In this document: positions 1-7,609 of the stretch, piece by piece
Layout: each line of letters begins with the position of its first letter
Numbering within the stretch: the stretch's first letter is position 1
Source of the DNA: B1-G15 sp964346135
Lineage (GTDB): Archaea; Thermoproteota; Bathyarchaeia; Bathyarchaeales; Bathyarchaeaceae
Assembly (NCBI GenBank): GCA_964346135.1
Contig: CAYFTS010000226.1
Location: 1-24,659, forward strand
Reading direction: 5' to 3'
DNA: 24,659 nucleotides
Translations under genes and position numbers: made by a program
The notes under the pieces: model-generated
Databases searched by the model: none
Told to the model about the DNA's origin: nothing
What the model saw: only the letters and a program-made list of their open reading frames with translations

Positions 1-1
1 T

Positions 2-346
2 TCTTTAGATTCATTGAAGCACGCTGAAATATACAAAGCATCTATAGAAGTTGTTTCGCTTCCACCAGCACTTACAGAGGAAGAACTTAATCGACTGAAA
101 AAAGCTACTAAAAAACACATTGAAGATGAAGAAAAAATGATGGAGCGCCTAAATTACGGCATAGAAATAACAAGAAATGAAAAAATAAAGTTCTTACTAG
201 AATCCATAGCTTCAGATGAGAAGAGGCATCATGAACTCCTAAATAAGATCATGGACATCGTAGTGAGAGGAGAAACTATCACCGAAGACGACTGGTGGGG
301 TTTCATGTGGCGGGGAGTCCCATTCTACGGTGCACCGGTCGGATAG
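2..346 (+). CDS. Ferritin-like protein, 5' end missing (partial)
   Basis: The reading frame is open from the left edge, and the first possible start (TTG at 14) has no ribosome binding site, so the gene is cut by the window edge. What remains is two predicted helices carrying acidic/His motifs of the ferritin-rubrerythrin fold: HIEDEEKMMERL and SDEKRHHELL, the latter with a Glu-x2-His di-iron pattern. The C-terminus (about 25 residues, EDDWWGFMWRGVPFYG) is rich in Trp and aromatics and is not typical of rubrerythrin. Ferritin-fold proteins bind di-iron and reduce peroxide or store iron; which applies here cannot be told from half a protein. It fits the other ferritin-like genes in the window. 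Confidence 0.6.
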   Translation, partial: SLDSLKHAEIYKASIEVVSLPPALTEEELNRLKKATKKHIEDEEKMMERLNYGIEITRNEKIKFLLESIASDEKRHHELLNKIMDIVVRGETITEDDWWGFMWRGVPFYGAPVG

Positions 347-368
347 AATGCATCTTCTCTTTTAGGGA

Positions 369-578
369 CTAGGAAAAGGCTGCCCGCAAGTTTTTAACTA
401 TTTCTTCCTTGTTTGCCGGGTCTTCTAACCGAGTTTTGAGTTCTTTCCAAGTTTCCGAGCAATTGGCTTTGCCAAGCCACTGTTTGAAATGCTTATCCGC
501 TTGCCTTTTATTTTCTTTAGTGAATTCAATTCTAGCCTTCTCGAAGACCTCTTTTAGGTGTCTAGTGTAACAAGTCAT
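369..578 (-). CDS. Small Cys-containing protein, paralogue of the 9165-9386 gene
   Basis: A 69-residue soluble protein of unknown function. It is predicted mostly helical and charged, with only two cysteines (C3 and C40). Its pattern is shared with the protein at 9165-9386: M-x-C-[YW] at the start, then an A-x-IE-x-T-x-EN segment, then CS-x2-W-[KR] in the second half. The shared N-terminus supports the ATG at 578. A GTGAT element just upstream is a weak ribosome binding site, and an A/T-rich TATA-like stretch lies about 30 nt before the start. The two cysteines could act in metal binding, in a disulfide switch or in cluster contact; nothing in the sequence decides this. No signal peptide or membrane segment is seen. 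Confidence 0.62.
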   Translation of the reverse strand: MTCYTRHLKEVFEKARIEFTKENKRQADKHFKQWLGKANCSETWKELKTRLEDPANKEEIVKNLRAAFS

Positions 579-752
579 CTAATCACACTCTGTCGTTGCA
601 TATTCTATTTATTCAGAAAATAAGGTTTTTCGAAAAAGTTAAGGAACTAAAAAAATGCGAAATTAAGATTAGCATCCGCTATCACTATTCTAGAGAAATT
701 CAATCCGTGGTTTCGTTTTAGGAACCTATTCTGATTCTGAAGATTTATAGAG
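579..752. other. Intergenic stretch between the small Cys gene and korB
   Basis: 174 bp with no convincing gene. It holds the presumed promoter of the small Cys gene (A/T-rich, around 600-615 on the minus strand) and a 12-nt perfect palindrome, five T, CG, five A, at 626-637. The part near 740-752 is the 3' end of the korAB operon. No clear hairpin-plus-T-tract terminator was seen. Confidence 0.4.
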
Positions 753-1610
753 TTACGTCATGCTCTCGAGGAGAGGAGTAATGTCTACATTTTTTATTGG
801 TAATTTTGTGAGCGACATATCTTTTACATGTGGAAGACTGTCACGGTACGTGGGTCTTTCTTTTTTGTAGAAGATTCCGATAGGGATTCGGTCTCCCCAT
901 TCAAAGGCTTTTTCCAGAGCCTTCCCCTTATCAGTTACGTTGTGGTTCTCTTCCTCCAGTTTGTAAACCCTCTCTTTGAACCAGTTGTAGGTATTCAGGT
1001 AGTTGAAGGTCACACAGGGCTGGAAGACATCAAGAAGGGCAAAGCCTCTGTGCTTAATGGCTTCCCCAATCAAGCCAGTTAGATGCATCATATCCCCGGA
1101 GTATCCCCTTGCCACAAAGGTGCCATGGCTAACCAGCGCATGAGCGACGGGATTTAACATTGGAGGTATGGAGCCAAAGGGAGTCGATTTCGTTTTGAAC
1201 CCTTTTTGGCTGGTGGACGTTGTTTGGCCTGTAGTCAAGCCAAGAACCATGTTGTTGTGCACGATTAAGGTCATGTCGATGTTCCTTCTGATCGCGTGGC
1301 TGAAGTGGCCCCACCCTTCATCGTACTGGTCAGCGTCTCCAGCAAAGCCCACCACAGTTAGATCGGGATTCGCCAATTTTATGCCAGTCGCCAATGGCAA
1401 CACTCGACCGTGGATACCGTGAAATCCGTTTACGTTCACGTAGTTAACTATCTTTCCATGGCAGCCTATGCCTGACACGAGCATTACTTGCTCTCTTTCG
1501 AGGCCCAACTGCATAAGCGCTCTCTTGAGGCCCATCAATATTCCGAAGTCACCGCATCCAGGACACCAAGTATTCTTTGCCGGCGTCTTCAAATCTTCAA
1601 GGGTCACCAT
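753..1610 (-). CDS. korB: 2-oxoacid:ferredoxin oxidoreductase, beta subunit
   Basis: This is the thiamine-diphosphate and Fe-S subunit of a 2-oxoacid:ferredoxin oxidoreductase, which oxidatively decarboxylates a 2-oxoacid to acyl-CoA and reduces ferredoxin. At 285 residues it matches two-subunit archaeal OFORs. The [4Fe-4S] ligands are visible: C16 and C19 (WCPGCG), C50 (GIGCHGK) and C199 (FQPCVTF). The TPP/Mg site is GDAD at 91-94 with N119/N120 (HNN) after it; the usual motif is GDGD, so Ala replaces the second Gly. The motif GLTTGQTTSTS follows. The ATG lies 2 nt after the korA stop and its ribosome binding site is inside the korA end, so the pair is translationally coupled. Substrate (2-oxoglutarate, pyruvate or another) cannot be assigned. 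Confidence 0.93.
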   Translation of the reverse strand: MVTLEDLKTPAKNTWCPGCGDFGILMGLKRALMQLGLEREQVMLVSGIGCHGKIVNYVNVNGFHGIHGRVLPLATGIKLANPDLTVVGFAGDADQYDEGWGHFSHAIRRNIDMTLIVHNNMVLGLTTGQTTSTSQKGFKTKSTPFGSIPPMLNPVAHALVSHGTFVARGYSGDMMHLTGLIGEAIKHRGFALLDVFQPCVTFNYLNTYNWFKERVYKLEEENHNVTDKGKALEKAFEWGDRIPIGIFYKKERPTYRDSLPHVKDMSLTKLPIKNVDITPLLESMT

Positions 1611-1612
1611 TT

Positions 1613-3367
1613 TCAGAGCACCTCCTTTATCCTTTGTGAAAGCTCTCTCGGGTTGAAGGGTCTCCCATTGTACTGTAAAATCTTGTGATCGACGGTCATG
1701 AGAAGGTGGTCTCTTATGAGGCTGGACAGCTGAGAGGTCTTGTTGTTTTCCACCACAACCGTTTTTTTAGCTGATTTCAAAATCTTTTGAACATCAGCAA
1801 CTGGAAAAGGTTCTAGATACACAATTTGGAGATAGTTAATCTTCAGTCCTTCCTTACTAAGAAGTTTCATGGCTTCTTTTATTGGCCCCTTTGTGGATCC
1901 CCATCCCAAAATGGTCGCGTCTGCCTCTTCGGGGCCGTAAAGCTTGGTTGTTTCATAGTTTTCTAGTTCTTTAATGAGGACATCTAGTTTCTTAAACCGT
2001 TTATCAACCATTTTAGTAGTTAATTCAGGATTGTCAGTTGTATATCCACGTTCATCGTGTTCATCGGCACTGGTTCTTATGATGACTCCCTTCATTCCGG
2101 GCATGGCTTTGGGTGAGACACCGTCCTCCGTGAGTTTGTGCCTCTTGTATTCTTCCTCACCCGTATACTCATCCTTGGTCAGTAGAAGCCCACGGTCGAT
2201 CCCAATCCTGTTCTGGTCAAAGACCTCTACAGCTCCATGGCTCTCCACGAGATACTTATCCGTGAGGAGGATGACAGGAATCTGAAACTTCTCTGCCAAG
2301 TTAAAAGCCTCCATGGTCTTGTAGAAGCACTCCTCCACATCTCCTGGAGCTACGACCACTCTTGGGAACTCTCCTTGAGAGGCGTGGATTGCGAATCTGA
2401 GGTCTCCCTGTCCCGAATAGGTGGGGAGACCGGTGCTAGGTCCAGGTCTCTGTGCCAGCATTATCACAGCGGGTGTCTCGGTCATGCCTGTCATGCCTAA
2501 GCCTTCACTCATGAGACAGAAACCTCCTCCAGAGGTGGCTGTCATGGCTCTCACTCCGGCGAAGAAGGCACCGACAACCATGTTGATGGCTGCTATTTCG
2601 CTTTCTGCTTGAATTACGATCATGTCGTATTCTCTATCGAGTGGCGCCATGAAGTGAAGTACTCCAGTTGCTGGAGTCATGGGATAAGCAGCATAGAATT
2701 TACAGCCTGCGCGGATAGCGCCGAGACCCACTGCCTCATTTCCAGTGAGAAATATCTTTCGTTTTCCAGCCTCGCCAGTTTTCTCCAGTCGGTATTCAAA
2801 GTTTCCCGCGTAGTGTTCTTGAGCATAGTCATATCCCATTTTTGCAGCCTTTATGTTTAATTCCGCTACTTTTGGCTTGAACGTGTCCCTTAAAACTTCG
2901 TTCAGAATCTCTAAATCATAGTTCAGAATGCTGACCGCAGCGCCCAGAGCCACAGTGTTGCTCATGATTAATTCTCCCTCTAGTTCCTTGACTATACTCT
3001 TCAAAGGCACTGAGTAGAGTTTTAGGTCGTCTCTGTTCAGTTCTTCATTGCTTAGAGCTATCTCTTCTCCATCATAGACTATTCCTCCTCCCGAGACAAG
3101 CTCGTCTTTATGGATAAGAATGGTTTCTTTGTTTAGCGCCAATAGCAGATCGATGGTGTCGGCTTGAGAGTAAATCTCTTCTGCGTCCGCTCTTGCAATG
3201 TAGAAGTTGTGTCCTCCTCTTATGAGAGATTGGTAGTCGTTGGCGCCAAAAACATTGAGTCCCCCCCTTAGACAGGCTTTGGCAAAGAGAAAGCCAGAAC
3301 GGGTTATTCCAGCCCCAGCTTCTCCTCCAATTATTACAGAAATTTTATTCACAATCACGTTAAGCAC
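1613..3367 (-). CDS. korA: 2-oxoacid:ferredoxin oxidoreductase, fused gamma-alpha subunit
   Basis: A 584-residue fusion of the gamma domain (about residues 1-185, starting with a GGEAGAGI motif and RGGHNFYI) and the alpha domain (about 200-584). The alpha domain has YPMTPAT at 228-234, corresponding to the YPITPST motif of archaeal OFORs, then SGGGFCLMSEGLGM and QRPGPSTGLPT. It pairs with KorB to oxidise 2-oxoacids in the cytoplasm. The GTG at 3367 lies 6 nt after the ferredoxin stop; in-frame GTG codons at 3358 and 3352 are alternative starts, leaving MNKISVIIGG as the core N-terminus. The ferredoxin-korA-korB order suggests that the ferredoxin is the dedicated acceptor. The substitutions in the YPITPST motif are mild. 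Confidence 0.93.
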   Translation of the reverse strand: MLNVIVNKISVIIGGEAGAGITRSGFLFAKACLRGGLNVFGANDYQSLIRGGHNFYIARADAEEIYSQADTIDLLLALNKETILIHKDELVSGGGIVYDGEEIALSNEELNRDDLKLYSVPLKSIVKELEGELIMSNTVALGAAVSILNYDLEILNEVLRDTFKPKVAELNIKAAKMGYDYAQEHYAGNFEYRLEKTGEAGKRKIFLTGNEAVGLGAIRAGCKFYAAYPMTPATGVLHFMAPLDREYDMIVIQAESEIAAINMVVGAFFAGVRAMTATSGGGFCLMSEGLGMTGMTETPAVIMLAQRPGPSTGLPTYSGQGDLRFAIHASQGEFPRVVVAPGDVEECFYKTMEAFNLAEKFQIPVILLTDKYLVESHGAVEVFDQNRIGIDRGLLLTKDEYTGEEEYKRHKLTEDGVSPKAMPGMKGVIIRTSADEHDERGYTTDNPELTTKMVDKRFKKLDVLIKELENYETTKLYGPEEADATILGWGSTKGPIKEAMKLLSKEGLKINYLQIVYLEPFPVADVQKILKSAKKTVVVENNKTSQLSSLIRDHLLMTVDHKILQYNGRPFNPRELSQRIKEVL

Positions 3368-3373
3368 CAGGTC

Positions 3374-3637
3374 TTAGATGAGTTTCTCGCTGGTCTCCAA
3401 GTTTACGATGTGTATGGCGTTGAAGGGACAGGCTTCAGCCGCTTCTCTGACGCATTCCAGTTCGTCCAGTTCCAATGTTTCTGCAATGACTTCATTTTCT
3501 TTCATTACTTTTTTAGCTCCTTCAATGCTGGATTTTCCGTCGACATCCGAGAGCTGGAAGAACTGTGGACACAGCTCAACACATGCTCCAAATCCTTGGC
3601 AAGCGTTTTTGTCTATTTCCACTTTAAATTTACTCAT
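3374..3637 (-). CDS. Single-cluster ferredoxin with Phe at one ligand position
   Basis: A ferredoxin of about 87 residues that resembles the monocluster ferredoxin of Pyrococcus. Counted from an upstream in-frame GTG (3646), the cysteines are C16, C22, C26, C65 and C73. In the Pyrococcus protein the equivalent positions are three cluster ligands plus a C21-C48 disulfide, and the fourth ligand is Asp14. Here that position is Phe19 (CQGFGAC), so a [3Fe-4S] cluster is more likely than [4Fe-4S]. I place the start at the ATG at 3637, because the GTG at 3646 lies inside the GGGTGA ribosome binding site. It sits between wrbA and korA in one operon and is the likely electron acceptor of KorAB. Confidence 0.85.
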   Translation of the reverse strand: MSKFKVEIDKNACQGFGACVELCPQFFQLSDVDGKSSIEGAKKVMKENEVIAETLELDELECVREAAEACPFNAIHIVNLETSEKLI

Positions 3638-3662
3638 AAAATTCACCCATTAGGTAATTGAA

Positions 3663-4286
3663 TTACAACGCTAACTTCTTAGCAAATGTCGTGAGGTGTT
3701 TGCCTAAACCCTTTGCCATTTTCAACTCATTGGCTGATGGCATGCGCTCGCCCATCCCTCCAGCAATAGTTGAAGCTCCGTATGGCGAGCCACCGGTTAT
3801 TTCTTCCATTATCATCTGCTCTTTGAAAGAGTAGGGCAGACCGATCAAAACACAACCATGATGTAAAAGCGTTATCATAGTCGTGATGATAGTAGTTTCT
3901 TGTCCCCCATGTTGAGTGTTGGAGCTAGTGAACACTGCCGCTGGCTTGCCAATGAGAGCACCCTGCACCCAATCGCCTCCAGTTTGGTCCCAAAAGTTTC
4001 TCATCTGGGCACACATATTACCAAAACGTGTTGGAGTGCCAACAATGACGCCGTCAAGTCCTTTAAGGTCTTTTCGAGGATTGGCTACTGGAATGTTCTT
4101 CATTGATTTTTTTGCCTTTTTTATATTCTCATCCCAAAACTCTTCTGGAACAAGTTCGGCGACTTGTTTAAGGATTGCTTCACCGCCTGCTTCTCGAACG
4201 CCTTCAACCACTGCGTTAGCCATCCTGAAGATGTGACCATACATTGAGTAGAAGAGAACGAGAATCTTTGGTTTATTTCCTTCCAT
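3663..4286 (-). CDS. wrbA: WrbA-type flavoprotein (NAD(P)H:quinone oxidoreductase family)
   Basis: A 207-residue flavodoxin-fold protein with WrbA family marks: an FMN phosphate loop (FYSMYGHIF, about 12-20), the GTPTRFGNM segment, GGQETT, and the characteristic GSPYGASTIAGG near the C-terminus. WrbA proteins bind FMN, are often tetrameric, and carry out two-electron reduction of quinones, which avoids semiquinones and so limits superoxide. It has a strong GGAGGTGA site 6 nt before the ATG. It is second in an operon after the bacterioferritin-like gene (gap of 30 nt) and precedes the ferredoxin gene. Whether it takes electrons from NAD(P)H or from the neighbouring ferredoxin is unknown. Confidence 0.92.
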   Translation of the reverse strand: MEGNKPKILVLFYSMYGHIFRMANAVVEGVREAGGEAILKQVAELVPEEFWDENIKKAKKSMKNIPVANPRKDLKGLDGVIVGTPTRFGNMCAQMRNFWDQTGGDWVQGALIGKPAAVFTSSNTQHGGQETTIITTMITLLHHGCVLIGLPYSFKEQMIMEEITGGSPYGASTIAGGMGERMPSANELKMAKGLGKHLTTFAKKLAL

Positions 4287-4316
4287 TTTTTCACCTCCAT
4301 CTTTTTCTACTATAGC

Positions 4317-4733
4317 TCATTTCTCTAGAAGTTTCGTAAACGTGTCGTGATGCTCCTCTTCAGCACTCAAGATTTCTTCGAATAACCTTCTAGTTGTGCT
4401 GTCACTTTCTTCGCCTGCGACTTTGATGGTTTGTTTGTAAAGGGCTATTGCCTCCTCCTCCGTTTTTACGTCGGTTTGAAGCATTTCCTTAAGATTACCA
4501 CCAACAAAGGTGGGCGTGGGTTTTGTAGTAGGTGTTCCATCAAGATAAGCCAGTCTCTCTGCAATTTCCTCAGCATGCTTCATCTCCGTGATGGCTATAT
4601 TCCTGAAAACGTCTTCAACTGCGGCGCTTTCAATGCCTTTAACTAAAACATGCTGCCACATATACTGAATAGACACTTGAAGTTCTCGCGCTATTGCATT
4701 ATTCAGCAATTCCATCAACTTTTTAGATGTCAT
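4317..4733 (-). CDS. Bacterioferritin-like ferritin
   Basis: A 138-residue four-helix protein of the ferritin superfamily. The di-iron ligands are visible: E17 on helix A, E50-M51-K-H53 on helix B, Glu in TEEEAIALY (92-94) on helix C, and E126-x2-H129 on helix D. Met51 sits where bacterioferritin has its haem-ligating Met52, followed by the typical RLAYLDGTPT stretch. It is shorter than bacterial bacterioferritin (about 158). The likely role is ferroxidase activity with iron storage or peroxide removal. It heads the operon with wrbA, ferredoxin and korAB and has GGAGGTGA upstream of its ATG. Alternative: a DPS-like or rubrerythrin-related protein without haem. Confidence 0.85.
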   Translation of the reverse strand: MTSKKLMELLNNAIARELQVSIQYMWQHVLVKGIESAAVEDVFRNIAITEMKHAEEIAERLAYLDGTPTTKPTPTFVGGNLKEMLQTDVKTEEEAIALYKQTIKVAGEESDSTTRRLFEEILSAEEEHHDTFTKLLEK

Positions 4734-4795
4734 ACACTCACCTCCTCCTTACCTTTCACGAAAGAAGTGATTTCTAAGTGTCTCATTTGCCTCGC

Positions 4796-4805
4796 TTATA
4801 TAAAT
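4796..4805 (-). promoter_or_regulatory. TATA box of the bfr-wrbA-fdx-korAB operon
   Basis: On the minus strand the sequence TTTATATAAG lies about 65 nt before the bacterioferritin ATG. A start site about 26 nt downstream (near 4775) would give a leader of about 40 nt. It separates this operon from the hemerythrin gene upstream, so the two minus-strand gene groups can be transcribed independently. Seen by eye only. Confidence 0.5.
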
Positions 4806-4822
4806 TTCTGAAAATGTCCAGC

Positions 4823-5395
4823 TCATTCATCAGTCCTCGTTGGTAGCCTTGCTTCAATTTCAAGTTTTTCCGCAAGCCTATGATACTTTTCGTGGACTTC
4901 TATTGCTATTTCTTTGCGCTCAAACTCTTCAAACTCGTCAACAAGATTCTTCTGATCTTCCTCTCGAAGAACGTCATTTGCCAGTGGATATAAGATATTA
5001 TCTTCTTTGTGGATGTGTTGTCTAAGAAGATTCGTATATTCCCTCGCATTTTTGACAATGTCTTTTTTTGAAGATGCGTCGCCGCCTTTGTATCTTTCTA
5101 CCGCATCCGCCATGGCCTTCACAAAACTTCTACCCAGCTCATGTTCTTGAAGCATAACAGCTATGGGTCCACTGTTCTTTGAAAATCCCTGCCTTACCAT
5201 AAGCTGGAAGAGACGGTCTTCCTCTTTGCCATGATGACATTTATCCGCAAAAGTCCTAATGAAATCTACACTTTTTTCAAGAGTCTCCGCGTTTACTTTT
5301 TCGCCTTTTTCTAGTTTCAGTGCGAAGGCATCAAGTGCATTCAATACTTTCTCGATGATCCGATGTTCTTCCTTCAAAAGTTTCGTCGCTAACAT
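4823..5395 (-). CDS. Hemerythrin HHE domain protein
   Basis: A 190-residue helical protein with a hemerythrin (HHE cation-binding) domain. Metal-ligand candidates are H11 (EEHRIIEK), H54/H55 with E59 (CHHGKEED), H85 (QEHELG) and H127 with E131/D132 (HIHKEDNILYP). Such domains bind a di-iron centre that binds O2 or senses oxygen and nitrosative stress. The last 40 residues are a charged helical tail without a known domain. It is the last gene of the ArsR-Mrp-hemerythrin group, 35 nt after the winged-helix gene, with a G-rich ribosome binding site. A second hemerythrin-like gene lies two genes upstream (5693-6436); the two differ in their N-termini and are not close copies. Confidence 0.88.
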   Translation of the reverse strand: MLATKLLKEEHRIIEKVLNALDAFALKLEKGEKVNAETLEKSVDFIRTFADKCHHGKEEDRLFQLMVRQGFSKNSGPIAVMLQEHELGRSFVKAMADAVERYKGGDASSKKDIVKNAREYTNLLRQHIHKEDNILYPLANDVLREEDQKNLVDEFEEFERKEIAIEVHEKYHRLAEKLEIEARLPTRTDE

Positions 5396-5430
5396 TCTAA
5401 AAACTCCCCCAATTTTTAGCTCATGTTTCT

Positions 5431-5673
5431 CTACAAGCTTTTTAAGCGTTTCAGATCAGCTAGAAAAGCATTCCCCATCGAGGTGATTTTGTAGTGGATG
5501 CTCCCAGGTTTTTTCGAAACCTCTAGAAGCCCAAATTCTAAAAGGAACTCTAAGTATTTCTGAAGCAGTGCTGTGTTGAGGTTAATCTCATAAAAAATTT
5601 GTTCTTCACTTCGTCCCTTAGAGTTAAGGATCAGCAATTCCTTAATGGTTGTTATAATACTATGTTTTCCCAT
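5431..5673 (-). CDS. Winged-helix regulator, archaeal type
   Basis: A protein of about 80 residues with a winged-helix fold: helices in IITTIKELLIL and SEEQIFYEINL, a recognition helix in TALLQKYLEFLLEFGLL, and a wing that ends with HYKITSMGNAFL. It resembles small archaeal regulators of the ArnR/HTH_45 type. I chose the ATG at 5673 because the N-terminal MATAVSRREG of the longer frame (from 5727) only overlaps the end of the upstream gene. The ribosome binding site is weak. It sits between two hemerythrin genes and may regulate them or be co-expressed as a redox-linked factor; no cysteine is present for sensing, so any signal would be indirect. Confidence 0.75.
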   Translation of the reverse strand: MGKHSIITTIKELLILNSKGRSEEQIFYEINLNTALLQKYLEFLLEFGLLEVSKKPGSIHYKITSMGNAFLADLKRLKSL

Positions 5674-5692
5674 CTTTATACCGCGCAGCGCT

Positions 5693-6436
5693 TTACTTCC
5701 TTCTCGGCGTGAAACAGCAGTAGCCAATTGCGTCGAATTCCTCTTTCATTGTCTTCCATTGTTTTTCTTCTAGGCTCTTCAAAGCTGTGGGATAGAGTAT
5801 GTTATTTTCCTTGTCGATGTGAGCTCTAAGGGTTGGAACTATGTAGCCTTCAAGTTCACGTAGTTTTTCCACAAAATCGTTATAATCTAGTTTGTCATGC
5901 TCGTCTACAAGTTTTCCGAGCGCCTTCTTTCTCTGTCTCAAGTCTCTATGTTCCATTCTCATTATTCTTGGCGGTCCAGTGATTCCTCGTTCTTCCAAAG
6001 GAGGAAACAGAGCTTCCTCTTCTGTTTGGTGATGTTTTTCTGCATCAATTAATGTGTGCGCTATTCTTTCAATCTGTTCCAGCTCGTTTTCTATTTGTTC
6101 AAAACTTTTGCTTGCGTTGACTTTTTTCATCGTCTTTTCTAAGGCGTCAAGATTCTTCAAGATGATGCCATGTTCCTCTTTTAATATGCTTATTGGGTGT
6201 GCTGACTCCATTTCCATTTTCTCCTCTTTAATGGAAAGTATTTTGAGATGTACTTCACAGAGCTTTCTTAATTCCTCTGGGTCCATTCCCTTCTGTATGA
6301 GTTCCTGTTCAGCTAGAGACAGCACCTTTGGGTCAACATCTTCGAGGAACTCTCGAGCTTTTTCTTTAACCTTTATTAAGTCGGTCTCTGATCTCAACTC
6401 TCTAAGAAGATTCTTCAGTTCTTCTTTACTTACCAC
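5693..6436 (-). CDS. DUF438 plus hemerythrin domain protein
   Basis: A 247-residue two-domain protein. Residues 1 to about 75 match the DUF438 type (LAEQELIQKGMDPEELRKLC), then a short linker with H80-P81 leads into an HHE hemerythrin domain. Ligand candidates are H89 (KEEHGII), H135/H136 and E140 (KHHQTEEE), H163 (MEHRDL) and H206 with E210 (HIDKENNILYP). In other species DUF438-HHE proteins often also carry a PAS domain; here that is absent. Predicted role: di-iron O2 or NO binding or sensing in the cytoplasm. It is followed 19 nt later by the winged-helix gene, so a sensor-regulator link is plausible but not shown. Confidence 0.87.
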   Translation of the reverse strand: MVSKEELKNLLRELRSETDLIKVKEKAREFLEDVDPKVLSLAEQELIQKGMDPEELRKLCEVHLKILSIKEEKMEMESAHPISILKEEHGIILKNLDALEKTMKKVNASKSFEQIENELEQIERIAHTLIDAEKHHQTEEEALFPPLEERGITGPPRIMRMEHRDLRQRKKALGKLVDEHDKLDYNDFVEKLRELEGYIVPTLRAHIDKENNILYPTALKSLEEKQWKTMKEEFDAIGYCCFTPRRK

Positions 6437-6480
6437 TTTTTACCTTACCTCCTATTTTTCTTCCCATTTTGAAGCTTCGT

Positions 6481-7569
6481 CTAATCCGATAAAATCGCTG
6501 GCGGCATAATTGACGGTACTCGAGTTTCGTTCAGTGTATCAACGACTTTGTCAGCTATTTTAGTGAATAAAGGACTATTGTAATCCTCTATTCTGCCTGA
6601 ATCGCAAAGATGGGAGATTCGAGGGTCTACTGGCATGGCACCTAGAAAAGGAATGTCATGTTTCTTTGCGATTTCATTTCTCTTGGAAGCTCCATACAGT
6701 TTCATTCTTTCCCCACATTTGGTGCACTCGAAGTAACTCATGTTCTCAATAAATCCGAGTATTCGAACCTTCATCTTTTTAGCCATGTTTACAGCTTTTT
6801 CCACGATCATACCAACCAACTCTTGGGGTGACGAAACAACCACAACCCCGTCAACAGGAAAAGCTTGAAATATGGTGAGGGGCACATCGCTAGTGCCTGG
6901 TGGCAGATCGAGTAGCAAATAATCTAGGGAGCCCCATTTAGCGTTCAGATACAATTGTTTAAGAGTTTTGTTTATGAGGGGACCTCGCCATATAACTGGA
7001 GTCTCTGCGCTTTCAAGGATCAGATTCATTGACAGTATTTTGATGCCTAAGTTGGTGACGGCTGGTGTGATCCCGCTGGAATCGATTACAACCTTGTTCA
7101 CCCCGAATATTTTGGGTATGCTGGAACCCGTGAGGTCAGCATCTAGAATTCCTACATTAAAGCCGAGTCTCCTGAAGTTAACGGCAAGAAGTCCCGCTAC
7201 AACAGATTTCCCAACTCCTCCTTTTCCTGAAGTTACCGCCACAATGTGTTTTATTCCCATTTTAGGAAGCTTCACGATGGCTCTATTTGGGTTGAACCGC
7301 GAAAAGATTTGTTTTCTTTCATTTTCAGTCATGGATGTGAACTGAACCTCTGCACCCTCCACGCCTTCTATGCCTTTTATTGTGTTTTCTACATCAGCCT
7401 TTATTTTATCTGCTAGAGGACACGAGGGGACAGTTAAGGCGATTGTCACTGAAACGCTTTTTTCTTGAATCCTTACGCTTCTGAGCATGTTTAGATCTAT
7501 GATGTTTATGCCGATCTCAGGGTCTACGACTTTCCTTAAGGCTTCAACCACTTGGCTTTTATCAATCAA
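6481..7569 (-). CDS. Mrp/NBP35-type ATPase with N-terminal DUF59 domain
   Basis: A 362-residue protein with DUF59/MIP18 (about 1-80, with C50 in TVPSCPL) and a ParA/MinD-type ATPase domain. The deviant Walker A SGKGGVGKS is at 114-122. A C-x2-C pair in FECTKCGERM is the site for a bridging Fe-S cluster in the ApbC/Nbp35 family. Function: assembly or transfer of [4Fe-4S] clusters to target proteins. The start is TTG at 7569, with a weak ribosome binding site; no better in-frame start is seen. Its neighbours encode many Fe-S proteins, and it lies in an operon between the zinc-ribbon protein and the hemerythrin genes, which fits cluster maintenance under oxygen stress. Confidence 0.93.
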   Translation of the reverse strand: MIDKSQVVEALRKVVDPEIGINIIDLNMLRSVRIQEKSVSVTIALTVPSCPLADKIKADVENTIKGIEGVEGAEVQFTSMTENERKQIFSRFNPNRAIVKLPKMGIKHIVAVTSGKGGVGKSVVAGLLAVNFRRLGFNVGILDADLTGSSIPKIFGVNKVVIDSSGITPAVTNLGIKILSMNLILESAETPVIWRGPLINKTLKQLYLNAKWGSLDYLLLDLPPGTSDVPLTIFQAFPVDGVVVVSSPQELVGMIVEKAVNMAKKMKVRILGFIENMSYFECTKCGERMKLYGASKRNEIAKKHDIPFLGAMPVDPRISHLCDSGRIEDYNSPLFTKIADKVVDTLNETRVPSIMPPAILSD

Positions 7570-7609
7570 TAATCTTCACACTTCCTTGCACTCATCAACT
7601 TAAACGCTA

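Noticed and set aside
626..637. 12-nt palindrome of T5-CG-A5
   Set aside because: Simple composition, likely by chance in A/T-rich intergenic DNA; no regulator or promoter geometry links to it.
3916..4236. 106-residue plus-strand frame
   Set aside because: It is the mirror of the wrbA gene, whose motifs are clear; no motif in this frame.
6054..6509. 151-residue frame on the plus strand
   Set aside because: It runs opposite to the DUF438-hemerythrin and Mrp genes, is rich in Ser and Phe as expected of a shadow frame, and has no ribosome binding site.
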